Shown in pieces: positions 1 to 11,706 of a stretch of 64,000 nucleotides of DNA (its first letter is position 1; each line of letters begins with the position of its first letter). Origin of the DNA: Vesta saturnalis. Lineage: Eukaryota; Arthropoda; Insecta; Coleoptera; Lampyridae. The notes under the pieces are model-generated. The model saw nothing but the letters and a program-made list of their open reading frames with translations, had not been told where the DNA came from and did not search any database. The stretch is taken from assembly GCA_036346205.1 (NCBI GenBank), contig JARFJB010002010.1, forward strand, positions 2,075,001 to 2,139,000, given 5' to 3'. The translations under genes were made by a program, and so were the position numbers.

Positions 1-4
1 AAAG

Positions 5-934
5 ATGTACGACGAATTTGATCTAGAAAAAGCCGCTGAAGAGGCTTTAGAAGACTTACTGCCTTCCAAATCTCGTAAAATTTACGATGAAGAGTATGAT
101 ATATTTTTCAAGTGGTGCTGTGGAAAGAAAATTACAAATTTTAACGAAGATGCGTTGCTGGTATTTTTAATGAAAAGGTAAACAAATTTGCTGCTTCTAC
201 ATTGTGTGCCCAGTATTCAATGTTAAAAACTATGCTTAACGTTAAACATAATGTTGATATAAGTAAATTCCACAAATTGACGACGCTTCTCAAAAGGAAA
301 AATTTTGGTTACAAAGCGAAGAAGTCAAAGGTACTAACTATAGAACAGATTGATACGTTTCTAAAGGAAGGTTCAGATGACACATTTTTAATGACAAAAG
401 TGAGTATGTCCAAAAATCATTGTACCTACTTTTAAAAATGATTTTTTTGTAGGTAGCACTCATATTTGGTGTGGCAGGGGCTTGTAGAGGACTTGAATTA
501 GTCGAATTGTCAATTAATGATGTGACTGATTTGGGCAACAGACTTCTTGTTAACATTAGAGCTACCAAAAATGGAACAGAGAGGAACTTCGTTGTAAAAG
601 ATTCAGATAAAACTATTATTAGTTATACAAAAATCTACAAGAAATATATGTCATTGAGAAAAGCCGAAACTCCCCATTCAAGATTTTTTGTTCGTTACGT
701 TAACAAGTAGTGTACAGTGAAACCTATAAAAAAGAATATATTTGGAAAATTGCCCCGGAAAGTTGCAACATTCTTAAACCTACCAGATGCGTTGTCATAT
801 ACAGGACATTGTTGGCGGTGAATCTCTGCATCTCTACTAGCTGATTCAGGTGCAAGTGTTGCGGTTTAAAAAGACATGGGGGATGGAAGTCTCCAACTGT
901 TGCAGAAGGGTATGTAGAAAAATTCCCTGAATAA
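5..934 (+). pseudogene. Crypton-type tyrosine recombinase, broken
   Basis: Reading from the ATG at 5 gives an acidic N-terminus and a DNA-binding-like region, then a frameshift near 176-182. The frame continues to 399, where a 53-base GT-AG intron (400-452) joins MTK to VALIFG in phase 0. The YR core follows. The catalytic Arg lies in GACR (486-488), then GHCWR supplies H-x-x-R (His 807-809, Arg 816-818), and the nucleophile Tyr lies in AEGYVE (911-913). A TAG at 708, a TGA at 819 and a further frameshift before 866 break the frame. Known of the family: Crypton elements encode only a tyrosine recombinase that cuts and joins DNA through this Tyr; domesticated relatives also exist. All active-site residues are still readable, so decay is moderate. 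The exact upstream element end is outside or at the window edge. Confidence 0.75.
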
Positions 935-2336
935 TACGAACCGAAAAAATTGTTGATGGTGGAGGTGATCAAAAAACACTAGCTACCTCACTCCCAGGAT
1001 CCTCGTGCCAATCTGAACGGCCCACAGGCACTGATTCATTTGGAAATGCGTTTAACCTTACATCCAGTATTATCATTTTGGAAATCAATCGTCCAATATT
1101 TATTAATTGTAATAATATTATTGTTAATGTTTCGTAAAAAAATTAATAAAAAATATTTGAAGTTTGACATCTGTCAATGAACTCTCTAGAGGGTTGAATC
1201 CATATTTAATGCCTAGGGAATAAATGACCCACTTTAGTCCCTGTAGACAGAGACTAAAGTATCTATTTTAATATCGGAAGTACAAAAAAATTATTTCATT
1301 TCTTTTAATTTCCATTTTGTGGGTTAGAAGGTAGTCTAGTGTTCCACACCAAATATTTTTTTTTATTTTAGAAATTGGAATAAGGCTTCTCTTTAATGAC
1401 AAAAATCGATGTGAGTTGAAACTTTTTTTATAATTTTGGAGATTATATTGTAATTAAATTCGTTGAAACTAATTAGTCTTACGAATTATTGTAAACCAAA
1501 TCTGCAAAGTTCATTTCAATGTAAATATTCATAATTCAATACTGTATCAGTATTTAAACAAAAGAAGGTATTTTATTAAACCGCGGTTTTTAAGCTTTGA
1601 AAATAGCTCTAGTGCTGTTATCCAACATTGAGTCGTAGCCGTGGGTTTCTGTCACCTACGGGGAAGCAAAATTCACCGTCACCTCATTTAGGTACTTAAA
1701 TCCAAAATTTACAGAAATTCTAAAGAATAGATTTTTTATTATGTATTGTATAGGATATCTGAGGGTACACATAAAGAAGTCATATTTTGTTTAAAAATTA
1801 ACAGAGTTAAAAAAATATGTTTTTAACTAAAATTTTATTCGTCCACTTTTTCTAAGAACAAAGTCTTTTATTGTGCTATCAATATCTATTACATCACATA
1901 CTTTGTGCGCAATAGATAAGAAAGCCGGCTGCACTTTTCTAAACTGCAAACGTGATCTGCCGATCGCCTCGAATCCCAACAGCACCCCATATCTGTACAT
2001 CCTCGTAAATCGCACATGTGGTTAACACTTCTACGTGTGCAGTGAGGCGTTTGCAGTATATTTACTCATGGAAGGTGAAAGTATAATACAAGGAATACAG
2101 ATGTGGCATAATTAATTGATAATTAATTGAATCTAACCTACATGCAATTACGAATCATCTTGTAAACTCGGCGTTCGCCACGCGTTTTTCAAGTTCACTA
2201 CCGTGTCATTAAAAGCATGCATAAAATAATATCCTATTATTCATGACATTATATAGGAAAGCGATAATACCATAATTAAACAGTACAAGTTCATTTTGCA
2301 GTTCTGGAACTTAGACTTCTTATTGGACACATGTTT
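935..2336. other. No gene recognised
   Basis: AT-rich sequence after the Crypton stop. Short open frames exist, for example on the minus strand at 1827-2015, but none has a recognisable motif. A short imperfect hairpin (TTTAGTC...GACTAAA) lies near 1235-1260. Confidence 0.5.
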
Positions 2337-2850
2337 CTAACTAATGTGGCGGCAGCGGAGTCTCCGAGCTTGATGTGGTTTGCGGCCGGATTGGAAACGT
2401 CTTCTCCTAGATAAATATGCCTTGCGACAAGTTACTGCAGTGGGTTGACCACCGATTTTGTTGCATTTTCGGAGTGTTATTGACGAAGTGGTTTGTGCGG
2501 TTTTCCGGAGGGACTCAAATGAATGCGGTTTGAATGCTGAATGCAAACCACTCAACAAATTGTAAGGACTTTTTATGTTTGTCTTATACTTGTTTATCAT
2601 CGCCATGACGCCATCTTCAAAATGTTTTCTATCGTCATCTAAATTCTTCAAAACAACATTTTTAAAGTCCTCTATCCATTGTAGCTTGATTTCGTAATTG
2701 GTTATTTGTTCGAGTACTTCAGTTTCCTCACTTTCATCATCTTCAATATCAGACGCATGATTAAAACTCGATTCCACTAGTTGACTATTTCTAGCTGCAA
2801 AGGGTCTAAGAGGACTAGCACATTGGAAGAATTTATCGAATGTTTCTCCG
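2337..2850 (-). pseudogene. Remnant of a transposon-associated basic-tailed protein
   Basis: Reading leftward from about 2850, the frame passes GETFDKFF, an acidic stretch (DIEDDESEETEV) and then a basic C-terminus with QPTAV followed by Arg-rich residues and GRKPHQARR. A C-terminal block of QPTAV plus RR and GRP-like residues recurs in multicopy arthropod proteins that travel with SWIM-finger transposon proteins. I place this fragment there by memory of the family only. There is a TAA upstream of the conserved part, and no Met start is convincing, so it looks like a decayed 3' portion. Function is not known. A diverged host gene is possible. Confidence 0.4.
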
Positions 2851-3334
2851 AGATAGCCGATTGATGTTTACACACATTTCCATCGTATCCCAAAATTCAA
2901 AAACTCCTTCCTATGTACATATCGACCAAATATTCTTGGCTAGATTGACTAATTTTCACCTGATATTGCAAATTACCAACTTTTTTAATTGTGCCGATGT
3001 CGATGTCCTTGACATTCTTTTTAGCCGTCTTCAAGCCTTAATTTTCGGTCGCCGTTGTTATAACCCAAGTTTGTTTTGTGAGTGATTCTAATTCTTAAAC
3101 CAATTTCTCTAATTATAATGACTATATAAGAAAATTGTGATAGTAGTAATAATTATTATGTGACCACAATATGTAGTGAAACACACTACTGTTATGTACA
3201 GTTCAATTTTTTATACGACCTCTTCAAACAAGGGAAAAACTGGGATCGCTTTCCAGTTTGTACACTGCCGAAATCTGCAGTAGTGGGCTATTTTCAGAGC
3301 TCAATTAGTGGCAACAGCTTTGCGTTGATCATAT

Positions 3335-4312
3335 GTATCTCATATGTTAGCTTGGATTCATTATGTAGAGAGATGTGGTGTAAACTCCGAGAGAGCAAAG
3401 GCAACGAGAATTACTGTGATTATTAGCAAAACACTCTGTGGTAGTTCGTTGCTGCTTGTGTGACGTAAGTATCTCTAGTTTGTCTGTCGTGAGCCATGGA
3501 ACAAGTAGAGCTCTGACGTAGAAGATCTGTAGTTAATTTTGTAATACGACAAAGGGGCACATTAATTATGTCTTAATTCCAAACGATATTAATTTGGGAA
3601 ATTGTTTAATTAATAATCAATTAAAATACCTGATGAAAGAATTCAAAATAGAGTGATAAAGTATCTCATATGTTAGCTCGGATTCATCATGTAGAGAGAT
3701 GTGGTATAAACTCCGAGAGAGCAAAGGCAACGAGAATTACTGTGATTATTAGCAAAACACTCGGTGGTGGTTCGTTGCTGCTTGTGTGATGTAAGTATCT
3801 CTAGTTTGTCTGTCGTGAGCCGTGGAACAAGTGGAGTTCTGACGTAGAAGATCTGTAGTGATTTTTGTAAAACGACAAAGGGGCACATTAATTATGTCTT
3901 AATTCTAAACGCTATTAATTTGGGAAATTGTTTAATTAATAATCAATTAGAATACCTGATGAAAGAATTCAAAATAGAGTGATAAAGTATCTCATATGTT
4001 AGCTCGGATTCATCATGTAGAGAGATGTGGTATAAACTCCGAGAGAGCAAAGGCAACGAGAATTACTGTGATTATTAGCAAAACACTCGGTGGTGGTTCG
4101 TTGCTGCTTGTGTGATGTAAGTATCTCTAGTTTGTCTGTCGTGAGCCGTGGAACAAGTGGAGTTCTGACGTAGAAGATCTGTAGTGATTTTTGTAAAACG
4201 ACAAAGGGGGACATTAATTATGTCTTAATTCTAAACGCTATTAATTTGGGAAATTGTTTAATTAATAATCAATTAGAATACCTGATGAAAGAATTCAAAA
4301 TAGAGTGATAAA
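3335..4312. repeat. Three head-to-tail 326-bp tandem repeats
   Basis: Copies start at 3335, 3661 and 3987, each at GTATCTCATATG, so the period is exactly 326 bases. Copies 2 and 3 are nearly identical; one visible change is GGGGCACATT to GGGGGACATT. Copy 1 is more diverged, for example TTAGCTTGG for TTAGCTCGG. The array ends at GATAAAGTAACGAC. Open frames on the minus strand at 3673-3888 and 3999-4214 are the same frame in two copies and are not taken as genes. The near-identity of copies 2 and 3 implies a recent duplication of an older unit. Confidence 0.9.
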
Positions 4313-4319
4313 GTAACGA

Positions 4320-4640
4320 CAAAAATGTACACATAGGTAAAATGAAACAAACAGTAAAATTGAATTGATAAGAGTAAGGTAACCGTAAAATAAAATGCAG
4401 TCTAAATTACACACAAGTTAGAACAAAGAACTTACACATACACAGTTGTATCGCGAGTAAAAGCAACCCTTCACCTAATACATAAATCAATTTATAAAAC
4501 TACAATAAATTACATATAACAAAATCAGTTCGTAAACAAAGCAATTCTAAGCAATCAAGTTGAATCCAGGACACCCGAAAATTAAACAACACTGCACAAG
4601 TAAAGTGTAAAATAGTTTACGTTAAAACGAGACAAGGGAG
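4320..4640. repeat. Dispersed AT-rich repeat, copy 1
   Basis: This stretch aligns by eye with 30590-30880 in the same orientation. Shared blocks include AACAGTAAAATTG/AACCGTAAAATTG, ACAAATTACATATAA-like text and AGTTCG followed by AAAGCAATTCTA. No coding capacity is seen. It may be a fragment of a non-autonomous element or of an untranslated region. Confidence 0.5.
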
Positions 4641-4660
4641 GACTAAGAAGTACCCGGCCA

Positions 4661-4712
4661 CTTTTTTTTGTTAGTATGCTCATGCTTATGGTTAGTGTTG
4701 ACTTATTTATAG

Positions 4713-4768
<56 letters not shown>

Positions 4769-4775
4769 TATATAC
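4661..4775. repeat. 60-bp dispersed block running into a (TA)n microsatellite
   Basis: 4661-4720 matches 14110-14170 almost base for base (TTAGTATGCTCATGCTT, then GGTTAGT and CTTATTTATAGCTTATAT). At 14170 the block ends in unique sequence, while here the same AGCTTATAT end has grown into about 25 TA units (4715-4765), followed by a short TATACATACACAC tail. Confidence 0.8.
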
Positions 4776-5785
4776 ATACACACATACACACATATCTTAG
4801 AGGATAACAGATTCCTTTTAATAAATTGATGGAAGGTTTCATGACATTTGTTTTACATACTACTTTGAATTTTGAAACAGGTTCTTCCCGATATAAAAAC
4901 CATCTTTAATTTCTGACTGTCCTCTTGTCAATTCTTCAATGACATGTTTCTCTAAATAAATTTATGTCTATTGTTTATCCCATTAACTCAATGATTTCTG
5001 CAAATTTTCGGTCAAGAATAAATTCGTTACAAGAGCCTCAGTATTTTCTGTGTGGTTTATAATGTCTTGACAGTACGGCGCTGTTATGTGCGAAACAGCT
5101 AACTTTATTAATTTGACTAAGAAAATTTTCTAATTTATCTGTAGTCGGATCTTATGTATCATCGTAATCTTCAATTTGTTTTTTCTCACATTCTGCTGGA
5201 TTTGGATATCGATAGTGTAAATCGCAAAGTGCGTAACTCCATTTTTGCTAAAAAATTGTTATTGCTCCATCTGGTATTATTTGTGCAAATTTATTTACAG
5301 TAAAAGCTTAAGTCCGTGGTATCGACCGTTTTAAAATAAAACGCGACACAGCAAATTGCTTAACTCCTCGCTTGAAATTCTTGGCGGGCAAAGTTCGTGA
5401 CTTCCCGACATCAGCGTAGAATAATGCATTGTTGACAAGAGGTTATGTGTGTTGGTTTAATTTGTCTTAAAAACTCAAGTCAATTGAAGTTTAAATTTAG
5501 TTATTTTTTGACAATTTGTGAAAGGTATGTTTATTATTTATTATTCCTTATGTTTTCTATCAAAACTTTTAGAAATAGGTTAATTAAATTCGTTATTTGT
5601 TCATGTTAGGAGATAGGTATTTTGCCCCAATAGGAAAACATATTGTTGAAGGATATACGAATATTGCTACTTATAACTGTAATAATTTTGTTTTGTCTCT
5701 TATCGTTTGAAAAATCAGAAAATTTTGTAAACCAATTATTATTTTTAATTCTTTACCACAATTATTTTCCTCATTGTTTACAGAT

Positions 5786-8325
5786 ATGGGGTCAAGAACA
5801 AAACACATTATGGATCTTTTAAAGGTGCCACCAAAGTCAGTTGCGTGGAAAAGGTCAGCTGCTGGGAAAAGGTCAGCTGCTGGGAACAGGTCATTTCCAG
5901 TTAAGAAAAAGGACAAATCAGTCGACACCATCTAGATAGGTTCCAATTTTTGCTGCTTCTCCGCCTGTCTTAGAAAATAACGTTGAGAATATTATAGATA
6001 AAAATAAAGAAAAAGAACAGATAAACAGTTATTGTTCTGTTGATGATATCGAGAATTATGGTAGAGAAACCGAAGAGATGCTTCTTAGCCGCGTTTCTCA
6101 GGGCGAACCTTATATTATATTTGCATGGGATTCTTCCATGTAATAATAGAAGCCACTAATTGTACTGAAACCAAAAAACTTGATGAGCAAAAACCTCATT
6201 TTGAAGACAAGATAAGGACAAGATAATATAAATATATCTGATCCAGGACCGGAAGAAGGAAGAGACAGAACAAGATATAAATTAGATCTGTAGTACAAGA
6301 AAAGATAGAGCAAGATATTATAAATATAGCTGATCCGTTACAGGAAGAGACAATAAAATAAAAATGTAGCCGATCCAGTACAGGAAGAGCTAAAACAAGA
6401 TATAAATATAGCTGATCCAGAACAGGAAGAGATCGAACAAGATATAAATATATCTGATATAGTACAAGAAGAGATAGAACAAGATATTATACATATAGCT
6501 GATCCAGTACAAGAAGAGATAGAACAAGATATAAATATAGCTGATCCAGGACAGGAAGAGATAGAACAAGATATAAATAGATCTAATCTAGTACAAGAAG
6601 AGATAGAACAAGATAAAAATATATCTTATCCAGTACAGAAAGAGATAGAACATGACATAAATAGGGCTGATGACAAAGAAGCAGAAGCAGATGAGGACCC
6701 TGATTACATAATTACCGAAGAAACTGAGGTAGATGATGTAAGTAATTTTGATCCAGAATCTGATACTAATGAGGTGCGTGAAGAGACCGTTGGGGAAGAG
6801 CCAAAGCGTTTAAGATCTAAAAGAAGTAAAACAGACATGAATAAATGGAAGAAAGAAGTAAACTGCAAGAGTAGAGAACACGGCTTAAACTATAAAGGAA
6901 GGAAAAAAGAAAATGGTAAATGGAATTATAATATAGAAAAGCCCGCCAAAAAATTGAAACCTCATTGTAGCTGCAAGTTAAGTAGGTACAACAGCACTAA
7001 ATTAAAATGTTGTTCCATTACCGAAAGTGATAGAAAATATACATTCGAAAGTTTTTGGAGAAAGTCTTGGGGTGAGAAAAAAACTTACGTCAACACACTA
7101 GTATTAGTGAAGCCTACAAGGAGGCGACGGGGTTGAGAAGAAGTTTCTAGAAGACAAACATCTACTGAGTTTTATTTTAAGATTGCACACAGGCGAATCT
7201 GTGTATGCAAAAAGATGTTTTTGAACACACTATCTATTGGCGAAAATGCTATAAAGAAATGGGCTAAAGACAATTTAATAAACAGTAATAATCAAATTCC
7301 GAAACAGACTTTAAATGGCCCAGAAGTAAACAAACTGATTGACTTTTTCGATAATTTGTTCAAAGTGGAGTCCAATTACTGTAGGGCAAACACAGCTAAA
7401 CTCTATTTAGAAACAGTATGGTACTCAAAATCACAACTGTATAGAGCTTATTCCAAAAATTTTTGCGAAGAAAGTAAATATTCAACCTATGTCTCGAGGT
7501 ACGTTTTCAACAATTTTCGATCAACTAAATTTATCTTTATACCAGCCTAAAAAGGACAGATGCGATATTTGCGTTGGATTTGAAACCAAAAATATTTCGC
7601 AAGAAGACTATGATTTGCATCTTATTATGCAAGATGAAGCACGTCAAGCAAAATCAAATGGCAAAGAATCCAACAGAAAGAAGTATTTGCTATGGATTTA
7701 CAATCTGCGTTATTCTGCCCTAAGTCAGACGTAAACTCCCTTTATTTTAAAACGAAATTAACTGTTCACAATTTTACGATATATGACCTGCAGTCTCAAC
7801 AGGGCGAGTGGTTTTTGTGGAAGGAAACAGAGGGGAAAGTAACAGCTAACGAATTTGCATCAATAATAGTAAATTTCCTGAAAAAGAAAATTGAATTAAA
7901 TCCGAATTATAAGAAAACTGGCTTCATTTTTGTATAGCGATGGCTGCGTAGCCCAAAATCGAAATGCTGTGCATTTTTAAAATATCCCTATAATGTGCAG
8001 TATTTATCACACGATTACTTTAAGAAAGTTGAGGGTAATATAAATTTGATTTCTTCAATAAGACCGGGAAAGATAGTGGGAGATCCTCATGTACTTAACT
8101 TAAAGACCATTAAGTATACTAAAGGAAATATTTTTTTTAAACTAAGACACTCTGAATTGGATTGGAAAACTTTCCCGGTTAGATTGCCCGTAATCCTTAA
8201 ATATGTAGATTTTGACACCTTGCCTGCATTGTATCGAGCTAGGATTCCCATAAAAAAGAAAAGTTTGAACATTTACAACAGCTGAAAAAAGATGACTACC
8301 ATGTTTTTTATGATCAGCTGCCTTT
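5786..8325 (+). pseudogene. Transposase-like gene of a multicopy arthropod family, decayed
   Basis: An ATG at 5786 follows an acceptor-like TTTACAG. A Lys/Ser-rich N-terminus is followed by an acidic region containing a 14-residue repeat, then a basic cluster (PKRLRSKRSK) and a Cys-rich stretch (CSCKLS...KCC). The core follows: VCKKMFLNTL near 7203, HYCRA-like NYCRANT near 7380, PKKDRCDIC near 7550, DLQSALFCPK near 7695, NFTIYDLQ near 7770, NETEGK-like KETEGK near 7825, YSDGC near 7935, then YLSHDYFKK and SSIRPG..GDP to 8100. This motif series is known to me from multicopy arthropod proteins with an RNase H-like core; the Asp residues of DLQ and YSD are the likely metal ligands. Stops and frameshifts (for example at 7134, 7548, 7935) and a deletion between YSDGC and YLSHDYF disable it. 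Confidence 0.6.
6190..6675 (+). repeat. About ten 42-bp repeats encoding an acidic 14-residue unit
   Basis: Units of about 42 bases read ADPVQEEIEQDINI with changes such as SDIVQEEIEQDI. Later units are in frame; earlier units carry indels and stops (for example near 6290 and 6355). The repeat lies in the acidic N-terminal part of the transposase-like gene, before its basic cluster. Confidence 0.85.
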
Positions 8326-8763
8326 TGCCTCATAATTCCTCGGCTCACCTCGTGTCGCGTATAATAATAATAATTTTTATAATGAAACAGTTTTAACATG
8401 TTTTTATTTTATGTTAACAGATTAAACATGTTTTTATTTTATATTATTATGTTGTTGTCTTAGTAAAGTTTGTGTTCTGATAAATAAAGAAAATAGCTTA
8501 AGCCCAATTTATTTCTAAAAAAGAGAGTAATAGACTTCAAGATCAAAAATATCACTTCCATATCCTACCTGAGTTGACTAGGACATCATAGAAACACATT
8601 TTCTTACAATCAATTTTAGTTTTTGGATATAAATAGGTTTTTTGACTATCCTGTAAAATTTTGTTGAATTGAACAACGCACTTTGCGATTTACACTATCG
8701 ATATGGTGTATAGTTTATTTCTCGCACTTTACTAGGTGCTCCTAATTTTGTACTGGGAATGAC

Positions 8764-8979
8764 TCAATATGCTTTTCTATCTGTCACAGAAATTTCCTCA
8801 ATATTGCAAACCGCACACTCAAGAGTAAACAAGGTAGCTCCTACATGACTGCAGCATTCTCCCAAACCACCAACACAGTCGCAGTGAGCACATAATACTT
8901 CGCCATCGTTTTGTACCACTATCCATAAATTAACAGGTGGATAATTCAAACGTTGTGAAGCGTGACCTGTAAAACACAC
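8764..8979 (-). pseudogene. SWIM zinc-finger fragment
   Basis: Seventy-one residues with the order HASQRLN, PPVNLW, DGEVLCAHCDC, GLGECCSHVGA and SVTDRKAY. The C-x-C...C-x-H spacing (CDC...CSH) is that of a SWIM zinc finger, and the flanking words match multicopy arthropod SWIM proteins, some of which carry a YqaJ-type nuclease domain. Only the finger is present, with a stop downstream and no neighbouring domain. It lies just outside the right inverted end of the 5206-8704 element and so is probably an older, separate insertion. Confidence 0.65.
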
Positions 8980-11706
8980 AACTGTAACTTAATTTGATAA
9001 CTTTAAAATTGTAGTCTTTACCTTTGACAGTACCAGGGTTATGGTCACTCTTGATATTTTTTTCACATAGAGTACTTTTACCCGTTTACACTGAAACAGT
9101 TTGTAACCATCCAAACTTTTGTAAGCTCGAAATTCACTTTGTATAGAGGCGTTTTTAGTAAAAACTAAATAATTAACACATTTGAAAGTTTGTGATTTCA
9201 GAACTACTACTTATGATATGGGTCAACATTATTTACAAGTTTTATTTTCTCTAAATAGCGTGTTTGAACTTCTGGTTCCAGGGTGTTGTAATATAGTTGC
9301 TTTTATCGCACATATTTAAGACAATAAGTTGAAAATTTTATATAAAAATCACCGAACCGATGTAAAGTACATAAGCGTCTATGGTTTGTTTACCCTCAGT
9401 GCAGTCAGCTAATTGAAAATGACGTCAGACGCCCACGCCCTATTTATGTCATTTAAAACTTTGCTATATTTATTGTTGATATATCATCAGCTTTTGCATT
9501 TCCCGCCCAATCAGTAATACTAGAAATAGTTGGGATCATTAAATGTGATAAGTGGAGAATAGCTTTTTTGAAGTAAGCGGACCACTTCAATAAATCTGGA
9601 TCACCTTGTATTTGAGATGTATACGAATTATCTGTTTTTTAAAAATGTCAATGTATGCAAACGCTTCCCAGAATAGTCTGATGTTATTAATACTAATCAT
9701 TACAGTTAAAACTATGTTCACTCAACCTATAATAACTAATATGCAATGCTTTTATAAAATTTGGACTAGGTTTGGTTTTATATTCTTAAGATTTTCCAGT
9801 AGTTAGCAGATAGTCAGCAATTGTGCTATAAAATAAGGGAAAAGAAGCACTTTTAGCTTTTCTAAAGCGTTCTACGGCTGACAATTTAATCGGTGCGACA
9901 TCTTCGTAATTTATGTGTAATCTACTCACATTTTAGTGGTATTTTGTCAATTGTTTTAAGGTTTAAAGTCAAAGCTTATTTTTTATCCCACTTTTCACAA
10001 TAAAATATAGGAATAAATATATTTATTGACTTACGTTATCCAATAACAAAGTGGTTGAAAATCCACTGCTTTTACACCTACACGGTCTATGATTCTAGTT
10101 TGGTCTAAACATAAGGTTCAGACGTATGCAGATTTATTATAGAAAAGTGCAAAATTTGGTTCCAAAAGAAACACGAATTTTATAGTAAGAAAAATATTCT
10201 TCCTAGACATATTTTTGTCGTAATAACCTTAACAAGAGCGGATAAAACCTTTTTACCGAATACAATGGAGTTGTAATATAATCAATACAACGAAAAAGTA
10301 TTAGTCAAGTAAGATCGTTATGTGGGATTAAGTTTTTTTAGAAATTGTACTAAAGTTAGGTAATCACAAAGACGTAAGTTGGAAGAAAGAAATAACCTAT
10401 TCCTTTTTTTATCAAGTTGGTGCCATTGTGCTACTTTTTGTGTTAACAGATTAAAGGTATACTTGGTGACGCATTCAAGTTCAATCTGACGAATCACTTC
10501 TTTGAAATAATCCTCTTCCAAGACATATGTACTTGGTAATCGCTTTCAAGAATATTTCTTTTTATATTAACAAGTAATACGCTTAAAGTTGTATTATAAC
10601 AGTGTAAAGTATATATATTTTTTTATAATGATGGATTAATCTTAATAATACGGTATTTCATGTAACTTAAGAAAATTGTTGCCAATTTATCTCTCACATT
10701 AACTACATTACGTTTAGTGCAAAAAAACCAGAAATACATATATCACTGAATGTGACATTTCTCGTAAGAGCCTTATACAATATTTGTTAGATGAATTGTA
10801 AATGGAGTATAGCTAACAAGCAATGCGACAAAGTTCAAAGTTCAATTGAATACATAAGTAATCCAATGCAAATTTAACCATAGAGTATTAGAATGGTATT
10901 GTGCATTTTGAACACTTTATTTAAATTATTCAGACTCTAGTATCAACAATTTTGATAAAATATTCCTCAGTGGCTATACTTTAAATTTCAAATAAAGGTA
11001 CGACTTGCTGTATGGTTTGGATTTTTGACAACTTCTTGAGTAAAGAACTTGAGCATATTTTTTTATTGCATAAAGATGCCCAGATACGCTAAAAAGTAGG
11101 ATATACAGAGTATGACTCAAAGATCATTAGTCCTTTCGTAATTAATATTAAGGAGAGTCTCGATAGATAGTAGACAACACATCAAACCTCCATAAGAGCA
11201 ATGCTAAAAACGTTCTAACTTTTTATACTATTGTGAAGTTACCTGAAACTTTAGAGAAGCGCATAAGAGGTCAAAATAGTCCCGAAACCTTCCTAAATGT
11301 TTGAATATAGGTTTTTTTTTTAATTTTAGTTTCTATAATTTTTTATTGAATTTTTTTCCCAGTAGTGATTAAATTGGAATATTTTTATAACTGTTAATGT
11401 TTTTAACAAAAGCCATATATCCAGACATAGGTTTTTCGAAATATGAACTGTTAAAATTTTGAAAAAACTGTAGATTTATAATTTACTATTTAAAACATTA
11501 TACAAACGATAAATGTTCTGATGTCAATAAGGTAGAAAAACCATTAGAAAATATAGCAGCATGATCTGCGCATTAAATGACCCGGGGGCACAAAGATCTT
11601 CAGGTATTCCTTAGCAAGTACTTATTTCTATTCAAACACACATGTAATCGGATTAACTTTGAATCATCCAAACTATTATTTAAATTAAAATAGCGAAAAT
11701 AGTATG
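8980..11706. other. No gene recognised
   Basis: About 2.7 kb of AT-rich sequence. Open frames at 9606-9806 (+) and 10318-10521 (-) have no motif I know. A TGACGTCA site occurs near 9420 beside CGCCCACGCCC, but no transcript can be tied to it. GGATATACAGAGT near 11098 resembles the end motifs of mariner-like elements elsewhere in the window. Confidence 0.5.

Larger units (their letters stand above)
5206..8704 (+). mobile_element. 3.5-kb DNA transposon with 29-bp perfect terminal inverted repeats
   Basis: Bases 5206-5234 are the exact reverse complement of 8676-8704; the repeat includes GATAGTGTAAATCGCAAAGT. Both ends include the palindrome ATCGAT, so the true tip and target duplication are ambiguous: a 6-bp ATCGAT duplication, a TA duplication, or a longer inverted repeat all fit. 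Between the ends lies one decayed plus-strand gene with an RNase H-like motif (5786-8325). The combination of inverted ends and that gene argues for a cut-and-paste element. I cannot assign a named superfamily from the sequence alone. Confidence 0.8.

Noticed and set aside
1827..2015. 62-residue minus-strand frame
   Set aside because: No motif, no splice or start context, and length within chance for this composition.
3673..4214. Two 71-residue minus-strand frames of nearly identical sequence
   Set aside because: They are the same frame in two copies of a 326-bp tandem repeat. No motif, and the older first copy lacks the frame.
3335..4312. Possible CRISPR-like array
   Set aside because: Repeats are 326 bases, head to tail, without spacers, in eukaryotic DNA.
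8764..8979. SWIM finger as part of the 5206-8704 transposon
   Set aside because: It lies outside the right inverted repeat and on the opposite strand.
9606..9806. 66-residue plus-strand frame with hydrophobic segments
   Set aside because: Composition follows local AT bias; no motif or promoter link.
10318..10521. 67-residue minus-strand frame with a charged helix-like sequence
   Set aside because: No recognised family, no neighbouring exon with matching phase. Kept only as a note.
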